DNA of 10,804 bases, from positions 228,440 through 239,243 of the forward strand of contig MU646506.1 in NCBI GenBank assembly GCA_026770585.1. Reading direction: 5' to 3'. A program made the position numbers and the translations under genes. Below are positions 6,703-10,804 of this stretch, piece by piece. Numbering within the stretch: position 1 is the first letter of the stretch; each line of letters starts with the position of its first letter. This DNA is from Baffinella frigidus (taxonomy: Eukaryota; Cryptophyceae; Cryptomonadales; Baffinellaceae). The notes under the pieces are model-generated. The model saw nothing but the letters and a program-made list of their open reading frames with translations, made no database searches and was not told the origin of the DNA.

Positions 6703-6902
6703 TCCTAAACCCTAAACCCTAACCCTAATTGCTGAACGTGTCATGAACACAAACCTTACGACCCTGAACCCTGAACCCTGAACCCTGAACCCTGAACCCT
6801 AAACCCTAAACTCTTAACCCTAAACCCTAAACCCTAAACCCTAATCCCAAAACCCAAAGCCCGAAACAAAAATAGAAACCCTAAACGCTAACCCCGCCTC
6901 AG

Positions 6903-6990
6903 AGCGTTGACGGACCACTGGGAGCTGCAGACGCTCCAACAGAAGCAGTTCCTCGCCGGGAAGCGCTCTGTCATCTTCGGCCTCGCTCAG
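6903..6990 (+). CDS. BTB gene, exon 6
   Basis: After CCTCAG, an A completes a split Arg codon, then 29 codons read ALTDHWELQTLQQKQFLAGK and RSVIFGLAQ, up to donor GTCTGG. Exit is phase 0. The sequence is G/C-ending in most third positions, unlike the A/C-rich intron around it. The protein segment is not recognised; it would form a helix after the T1 domain. Membership of the BTB gene is inferred from strand, order and phase. Confidence 0.75.
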
Positions 6991-7352
6991 GTCTGGGGTC
7001 AGGGTGTAGGGTGTAGGGTGAAGGGTGTAGGTTTTTCCAAGGACATCTTACACCGTACACCAAACACCCTACACCCTACACCCTACACCCTACACCCTAC
7101 ACCCCACACCCTACACCCTACACCCTACACCCTACAACCCCTGAACCCTACACTTCATCCACCCCACGCCCCACACCCCACACCCCACACCCCACACCCC
7201 ACACCCCACACCCCACACCCCACACCCCACACCCCACACCCCACACCCCACACCATCCCTGCCCCCCCCTCCGCCCTGACCCCTCGCCCCACACCCCTCA
7301 CCCCTACACCCCTAAACTCCAACCCGCACACCCGGAACCCACCCCCCAGCAG
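6991..7352. repeat. Intron 6 first part: G-rich then C-rich heptamers
   Basis: It opens with GGGTGTA repeats (7000-7030), then, after about 30 bp, runs of CCCTACA (7065-7138) and about 13 units of CCCCACA (7161-7253). The two strands of the heptamer face each other, so the transcript could fold back on itself. Confidence 0.85.
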
Positions 7353-7380
7353 ATGATGTTTTCGGAGGCGGCATTCAAGC
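7353..7380 (+). repeat. Exon 7 start copy 1
   Basis: After CAGCAG comes ATGATGTTTTCGGAGGCGGC and then ATTCAAGC. It then breaks off into TAACCCC repeats. Confidence 0.9.
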
Positions 7381-7421
7381 TAACCCCCTAAACCCCAGAC
7401 CCTACACCCTGAGCTCCCCAG

Positions 7422-7457
7422 ATGATGTTTTCGAAGGTGACGTTCGAGCTGGGAGAC
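7422..7457 (+). repeat. Exon 7 start copy 2
   Basis: After CCCAG comes ATGATGTTTTCGAAGGTGAC and then a tail ending GGGAGAC. Reads MMFSKVTFELGD. Confidence 0.9.
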
Positions 7458-7527
7458 CCTACACCCTACACCTCACCCTCTGAACCCCCAAACACAACCC
7501 CCACACGCTAAGCCCACAACCGAACAG

Positions 7528-7561
7528 ATGATGTTTTCGAAGGCGGCGTTCAAGTTGGGAC
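7528..7561 (+). repeat. Exon 7 start copy 3
   Basis: After AACAG comes ATGATGTTTTCGAAGGCGGC, then GTTCAAGTTGGGAC. Reads MMFSKAAFKLG. Confidence 0.9.
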
Positions 7562-7680
7562 AACCAACATCCCACACTCCACCCCATACACCCCCCCCTA
7601 CACCCAACACCCCACCCCCTACACCCCACCCTACACCCTACAACCCACCCCCTAAACACGGTAAACCCACACCCGAGCAG
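7562..7680. repeat. Heptamer-like filler before exon 7
   Basis: C-rich CCCTACA/CCCCACA variants up to acceptor CGAGCAG. Confidence 0.8.
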
Positions 7681-7790
7681 ATGATGTTTTCGAAGGCGGC
7701 ATTCAAGGTGGGAGACACGATCCTCGAGTGTCCGCCGCTCGACCCGAAGAAGCTTGTCCAGGACCTCCAGCTTAACTCTGGGGAAGAGAG
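7681..7790 (+). CDS. BTB gene, exon 7
   Basis: 110 bp between CGAGCAG and GTACGC encode MMFSKAAFKVGDTILECPPL and DPKKLVQDLQLNSGEE plus AG of a split Arg codon. Entry in phase 0 fits exon 6 and exit in phase 2 fits exon 8. The exon has partial copies on both sides: three of its start upstream, three of its end downstream. In the downstream copies many differences are conservative at protein level (KKLVQDLQLNS, KFVQDLELNS, NKLVEDLHLNS), which suggests either past coding use or recent copying. No domain is recognised. Confidence 0.78.
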
Positions 7791-7859
7791 GTACGCCTTG
7801 AACCCTGAACCCTGTACCCTGCCGCTATTGTCGGGTTTAGGGTGTAGGTTGTCAACCCT

Positions 7860-7903
7860 ACGAAGTTTGTCCAGGACCTTGAGCTCAACTCCAGCGAGGA
7901 GAG
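7860..7903 (+). repeat. Exon 7 end copy 1 with donor
   Basis: ACGAAGTTTGTCCAGGACCT through GAGGAGAG, followed by GTACTG. Reads TKFVQDLELNSSEE(R), the same phase and donor as exon 7. Confidence 0.88.
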
Positions 7904-7905
7904 GT

Positions 7906-8093
7906 ACTGTGGGTAGTGCGGGATAAATATAGAGCAGAAACAGGGCAAACAAAATCCTTTTGTGCCGAGACCAGAGGAGGGTAGGATTGGGAACTCCGAA
8001 CACGGCGCTACATATACGTATACTGACCCAGCAGAAGATTGAGGTTACGACCGTGAGATAGAGGACATCGGGTGTGGGGTGTAGGTTGGCATC
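7906..8093. other. Unassigned part of intron 7
   Basis: Mixed sequence with A/T-rich parts and no visible exon. It ends in GGGTGTAGGTTG, the lead-in also found before end copies 1 and 3. Confidence 0.4.
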
Positions 8094-8140
8094 CCGAACA
8101 AGCTCGTTGAGGACCTTCACCTCAACTCCGGCGAAGACAA
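8094..8140 (+). repeat. Exon 7 end copy 2 with donor
   Basis: CCGAACAAGCTCGTTGAGGA through GGCGAAGACAA, followed by GTCAAC. Reads PNKLVEDLHLNSGED(K). Confidence 0.88.
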
Positions 8141-8210
8141 GTCAACCCTACACCCTCAACCATGTACCCTGAATCCTGTGTTTAGGTGTTGGGTGTAGGT
8201 TGTCAACCCC

Positions 8211-8308
8211 ACGGAGTTTGTCCAGGACATGTTCAACTTAAGCGTCAAACCCCTCCTCGCCGAAAGTGTCACCTTAAGTGTCAAAAGCTCAACTCTGGCG
8301 AGGAGGGG
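8211..8308 (+). repeat. Exon 7 end copy 3, split by an insert
   Basis: It starts ACGGAGTTTGTCCAGGACAT, is interrupted by about 50 bp, and resumes AGCTCAACTCTGGCGAGGAG, with GGTAGGCC after it, like the GGTACGCC after exon 7. The insert holds CCCCTCCTCGCC (8250-8261), a perfect inverse of GGCGAGGAGGGG (8297-8308), so the copy may fold into a hairpin. Confidence 0.75.
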
Positions 8309-8605
8309 TAGGCCATGAACCCTGAACCTTGGACCTTGAGCTTGGACCCCTGAGCCCTCAACCCTGGACCCTGCACCTTCAACCCTCAACCCTCAACCCA
8401 AAACCATAACATTAAACACTAAACACTAAACACCAAACACTGAACACTAAACCCTTAACACTAAACACTAAACACTAAACACTAAACACTAAACACTAAA
8501 CACTAAACACCAAACACTAAACAAAAAAAACAAAAAAAACAAAAAAAAAACGCTGAACACTAAACGCCCACTGAACACTAAACACCAAACACCCAACTCT
8601 AACCC
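8309..8605. repeat. Heptamer-like and A-rich filler of intron 7
   Basis: CCCTGAA/CCCTCAA variants, then about 15 units of ACACTAA (8405-8525), then an oligo-A stretch with single C (8521-8551). The 7-bp period is kept while the sequence drifts. Confidence 0.85.
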
Positions 8606-8619
8606 CACAAGGCACAACG

Positions 8620-8992
8620 TGACAACTCCTGTCTCGTAATAACCCCCGTGTCAAGGTACAAAGCGCTCGCAAGCTTCCTCATGACAACGGCCTGACTCGT
8701 AACGTGTGGTCGCGTTTGTCACGATAACGGCCGTGCTCGTAACCTGCGTGTCATGCCGCCCGTGTTTGTCTTGACATCGGCCTGTCTCATTCGCATCCCA
8801 TCCGAGTGGACACCAGATGCCCTTTCCGCAGACCAGAGATAATGTTGGGTACATGTCTCAAGTACAACCTAGTGCACTTGACCCTGGCAACTTACGGCGA
8901 CTGAGCGGGCCGCACTAAGTGGACGGCTATCAGGGACAACCTAGTGACTCGTAACCTGTGTGATAACGGGCTGACTCGTAACCTGTGTGTAG
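8620..8992 (+). repeat. Lead-in to exon 8 with three start copies and a short satellite
   Basis: A motif like CTGACTCGTAACCTGTGTG recurs at about 8693, 8733, 8946 and 8971. Partial copies of the exon 8 start lie at 8656-8680 (GTACAA, then AGCGCTCGCAAGCTTCCTC, with the middle lost), 8862-8875 (GTACAACCTAGTGC) and 8933-8946 (GGACAACCTAGTG). The first two follow AAG or CAAG, the third CAG. Confidence 0.75.
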
Positions 8993-9068
8993 GTACAACC
9001 TAGTGCTCGCGGAGCAAGACCCGATCCACAAGGCGCTCACAAGCCTCCTCGCCCGCTTCAATATCCAG
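8993..9068 (+). CDS. BTB gene, exon 8
   Basis: After GTGTGTAG, a G completes a split Arg codon, then 25 codons read YNLVLAEQDPIHKALTSLLA and RFNIQ, up to donor GTTCCC. The exit is phase 0. The frame stays open past the donor to 9236, so a longer exon cannot be excluded, but a copy of the exon end plus intron start at 9190-9254 favours this donor. It would form a helical segment; the family is not recognised. Confidence 0.72.
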
Positions 9069-9189
9069 GTTCCCCATCAAGCTGTGAGAGTTGTCCACTT
9101 AACGCGTGCGGTCCACTTAGTGAGAGGTTCCTTGGACACCTTTGTCAACTCCAACCCCACTGTGGGCTTCACAGACATTGTCCATCTGT

Positions 9190-9254
9190 TTTCAACGTCC
9201 AGGGTCCACATCAGGCTGCGAGAGTTGTCCACTTAGTGCGATCCGGTCCACTTA
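9190..9254 (+). repeat. Copy of exon 8 end and intron 8 start
   Basis: TTTTCAACGTCCAGGGTCCA and about 45 more bases match 9057-9120 (CTTCAATATCCAGGTTCCCC and so on) with scattered changes, including GAGAGTTGTCCACTTA. A third, weaker copy of the intron part is near 9479-9506. Confidence 0.8.
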
Positions 9255-9338
9255 GACGCCATCTCTGAGAGGGCAGCTGGTGTCCGTGCACCTTGATCAA
9301 CTCCAACATTTTGAGCAGAAGACAAGACACTCTTAGAC

Positions 9339-9465
9339 GGGGAAACCTATTTTCTTTCATTTCCTGGCAACGAAAATTACTTCACAAATGCTTTGATGTT
9401 AGCAGTAAGAATGAATTGTGAAGTAATTTTCGTTGCCAGGGAACGAAAGAAACACAGATTTCCCC
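9339..9465. repeat. 127-bp hairpin with 49-50-bp arms
   Basis: Arms 9339-9387 and 9416-9465 are inverted copies with about six differences. The inner 24 bp (CTGGCAACGAAAATTACTTC plus ACAA) pair perfectly around a 28-nt loop. It lies in intron 8. The short length, AT-rich centre and GGGGAAA/TTTCCCC ends suggest a MITE-like element or a small-RNA hairpin; nothing decides between these. Confidence 0.85.
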
Positions 9466-9506
9466 GGATAAAATCTTGCGAGTGGTCCACGCAGTGCGGT
9501 CCACGT

Positions 9507-9835
9507 GCATCAAGTGAAGAGGCACTCCCACTTGCATAATCCCTGGCCACTTATCCACGAACATCATTAGAGCACTTTGGTAGACACAGCTGACGGTATT
9601 TACTGCGGTTCGACAAACGGCTCGTGTACAATCCGTACGGACATAGGGTTGTTCCTAGACCTCATAGTGGGCCACAAAATTCCTTCGTAGCCCTATGTGT
9701 GGTACTGCGATTGGCTGAAGGGCTCGTACGCCCGCGTTGTTGTACAATTCTTGTTGTTCATTTAGGCTCGCTTCCACCCGAGGGGGGGTTGGGAAAGAGT
9801 GTTTGCCTCAACCGGTTTTCGTCCCCGCTCGGTAG
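9507..9835. other. Unassigned part of intron 8
   Basis: Mixed sequence with two weakly similar blocks (near 9617 CGGCTCGTGTACAAT and near 9720 GGGCTCGTACGCC...TGTACAAT). No exon or RNA gene is recognised. Confidence 0.4.
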
Positions 9836-9853
9836 GCAACGGTCACGTCGTGT
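9836..9853 (+). repeat. Exon 9 start copy 1
   Basis: After CTCGGTAG comes GCAACGGTCACGTCGTGT. It shares the GGTAG acceptor and about the first 15 bases of exon 9. Confidence 0.8.
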
Positions 9854-9892
9854 GTTATGTGTGTTGATACGCGTCTCGGTCCCGCTCGGTAG

Positions 9893-9908
9893 GCAACGGT
9901 GACGTCGT
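9893..9908 (+). repeat. Exon 9 start copy 2
   Basis: After CTCGGTAG comes GCAACGGTGACGTCGT. Copies 1 and 2 form a tandem of about 57 bp (CGCTCGGTAGGCAACGGT...GTGT-ATG). Confidence 0.8.
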
Positions 9909-9976
9909 GTGTAATGGGTGCATCCCCCTGGAGGCTATTTTGGAGATTTTGGTGTTAATCTCTTTCATCTTGGTAG

Positions 9977-10050
9977 GCAACGGTGACGTCCGGCACACGG
10001 TGCGTCAACGGCGTCTGGACCTCCTCTGGAATCTCCCTCAAGCCCATCAG
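9977..10050 (+). CDS. BTB gene, exon 9 (frame continues)
   Basis: After TTGGTAG, 24 codons read ATVTSGTRCVNGVWTSSGIS and LKPI plus AG of a split codon, up to donor GTAGGG. Phase 0 entry fits exon 8. An alternative frame (NGDVRHTVRQRRLDLLWN...) is also open but does not fit the phase. In the two downstream copies of the exon end the chosen frame changes mildly (ISLKPI, ITLKPM), which favours it. No stop is reached, so the gene continues, perhaps beyond the window. Confidence 0.6.
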
Positions 10051-10114
10051 GTAGGGTGTGGGGTGTAGGGTGTAGGGTGTAGGGTGTAGGGTGTAGGGTG
10101 TAGGGTGTAGGGTT
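10051..10114. repeat. GTAGGGT heptamer array at start of intron 9
   Basis: About eight units of GGGTGTA directly from the donor. G-rich on the sense strand, as at the start of intron 6. Confidence 0.9.
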
Positions 10115-10171
10115 GACGCCCCTCCAAATCAATGAGAGACCTGTTATGTTCAACGATCAGAGACATGTTTT

Positions 10172-10202
10172 GGTCCTCTGGAATCACCCTGAAGCCCATG
10201 AG
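10172..10202 (+). repeat. Exon 9 end copy 1 with donor
   Basis: GGTCCTCTGGAATCACCCTG through CCCATGAG, followed by GTCACG. Part of an approximately 87-bp tandem unit. Confidence 0.85.
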
Positions 10203-10258
10203 GTCACGCCCCTCCCCATCAGAGGACCTGTGCTGTTCAAGCATCAGAGACATGTTTT

Positions 10259-10289
10259 GGTCCTCTCGAATCTCCCTCAAGCCTGGCAG
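10259..10289 (+). repeat. Exon 9 end copy 2 with donor
   Basis: GGTCCTCTCGAATCTCCCTC through CCTGGCAG, followed by GTGTCTG. Second copy in the 87-bp tandem. Confidence 0.85.
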
Positions 10290-10407
10290 GTGTCTGTCAA
10301 TGGTGCCCATGTATAGATCCACGCGCTTGACAGTGACGCCCCCCACGCGCTTGACAGTGATGCTGCTCCCAATCAGAGACCTCTTGTGTTCAACATGTTC
10401 AACAACC

Positions 10408-10527
10408 AGAGACCTGTTTTGTTCAACAGCCAGAGACATGTGTTGGTCAACCATCAGAGACATGTTCTGTTCAACAACCAGAGACCTGTTTTATTCAACA
10501 ATCAGAGACTTGTTTTTGGCACTGGCG
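10408..10527 (+). repeat. 24-bp minisatellite, five units
   Basis: Units of AGAGACCTGTTTTGTTCAAC plus four bases start at 10408, 10432, 10456, 10480 and 10504; related units occur singly at about 10134, 10158, 10222 and 10246. All frames stay open (plus: NQRPVLFN or RDLFCSTT repeats). Most units follow C/TCAG or CCAG, an acceptor-like edge. It could be a repeat-coding exon, or a row of copies of the next exon's start. The last unit runs into LVFGTGVGEQVFSSNFRDF, the best-looking peptide nearby, but its phase does not fit exon 9. Confidence 0.75.
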
Positions 10528-10683
10528 TTGGCGAGCAAGTGTTCTCCTCCAACTTCAGGGACTTTAGTCACAAGGGGGGGGGCTGAGTTGATCTCTCAAG
10601 GCAGGTCGGACTCCCGTGAGCACTCTCTCCCACGCCTCTCCCTGCTAGAGCGTCACTTTGTAAAGTCACTCCGGCGGGTCCTG

Positions 10684-10734
10684 GGGGCGTGTCCCCAGAT
10701 TTGCACGGGGGGCGGGGGGCGTGTCCCCAAATTT
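10684..10734. repeat. Tandem pair GGGGCGTGTCCCC
   Basis: GGGGCGTGTCCCCAGATTT (10684-10702) and GGGGCGTGTCCCCAAATTT (10716-10734). Each is also a short hairpin (GGGG-CGTGT-CCCC). Confidence 0.7.
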
Positions 10735-10804
10735 CTGAGAGAGAGAGAGAGAGTGTGATGAAACCGTGGTACTCCTCTGAAAAGAGAGAGAGAGAGAGCG
10801 AGAG
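10735..10804. repeat. GA microsatellite
   Basis: Two (GA)n runs (about 10737-10754 and 10783-10804) reach the window edge. Confidence 0.85.

Larger units (their letters stand above)
5585..6902. repeat. Heptamer-filled intron 5
   Basis: About 1.3 kb of CCCTAAA variants (CCCTGAA, CCATAAA, CCCAAAC), C-rich on the sense strand, interrupted by four partial copies of the start of exon 6. Confidence 0.9.

Noticed and set aside
5585-6900. True telomere
   Set aside because: The repeats are mixed, interrupted by exon copies and flanked by genes on both sides, and both strand orientations occur in the window.
7161-7253. CRISPR-like regular array
   Set aside because: Simple 7-bp tandem repeat with no spacers, in a eukaryotic context.
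7000-7356. Open frames coding long TLHPTPY/HPTPHTP repeats
   Set aside because: They are translations of heptamer arrays (7 x 3 = 21 bp period) and would exist in any array without stop codons.
10047-10463. Minus-strand frame MSLMVDQHMSLAVEQN...
   Set aside because: Its repeats come from the 24-bp minisatellite and exon 9 copies on the plus strand.
1-10804. tRNA, rRNA, dinoflagellate spliced-leader gene, operons or bacterial promoters
   Set aside because: Looked for by eye on both strands; no convincing match was found.

Overview
The window looks like nuclear DNA of a eukaryotic alga with a red-derived (secondary) plastid. A dinoflagellate fits best; a haptophyte or stramenopile is possible. 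Evidence: (i) a minus-strand gene begins with a signal peptide, a plastid transit region and a twin-arginine thylakoid-lumen signal; (ii) very short exons sit in long introns, and one donor is GC, as is common in dinoflagellates; (iii) introns are filled with variants of the TTTAGGG/CCCTAAA telomere-type heptamer. Nothing bacterial is present. Exons were called by eye from reading frame, splice sites and domain continuity; there is no transcript evidence.

Layout. Two genes diverge from about 2.0-2.6 kb. Leftward (minus) runs a thylakoid-lumen precursor gene: first exon 1679-2037, a possible exon inside 1188-1325, exon 635-697 and exon 37-138, continuing past the left edge. Rightward (plus) runs a gene starting at 2565 whose first five exons (2565-2768, 3148-3200, 3710-3758, 4565-4617, 5507-5578) join in phase into a complete T1-type BTB/POZ domain (VGGTIF ... 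GAFFVD ... RDPELF ... YFGLEDVL). If the stop at 5583-5585 is not used, a donor just before it joins in phase to exons at 6903-6990, 7681-7790, 8993-9068 and 9977-10050, giving a 259-codon reading frame that is still open. No single open reading frame shows this gene.

The most unusual feature is the pattern of exon-edge copies. Exons 4, 6, 7, 8 and 9 of the BTB gene, and one exon of the minus-strand gene, have decayed partial copies in the flanking introns. Copies upstream of an exon carry its start, usually with the 3' splice AG. Copies downstream carry its end, usually with the 5' splice donor. At least 13 upstream and about 8 downstream partial copies can be seen on the plus strand, embedded in heptamer arrays. 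The introns seem to have grown by repeated duplication of exon-intron junctions, leaving rows of decoy splice sites.

Other content: a 146-bp foldback (4018-4163), a strong 127-bp hairpin (9339-9465), smaller hairpins, several minisatellites (including 24-bp units at 5274-5345 and 10408-10527), pyrimidine and GA microsatellites, and a dispersed repeat shared by the BTB gene's 5' flank and its intron 3.
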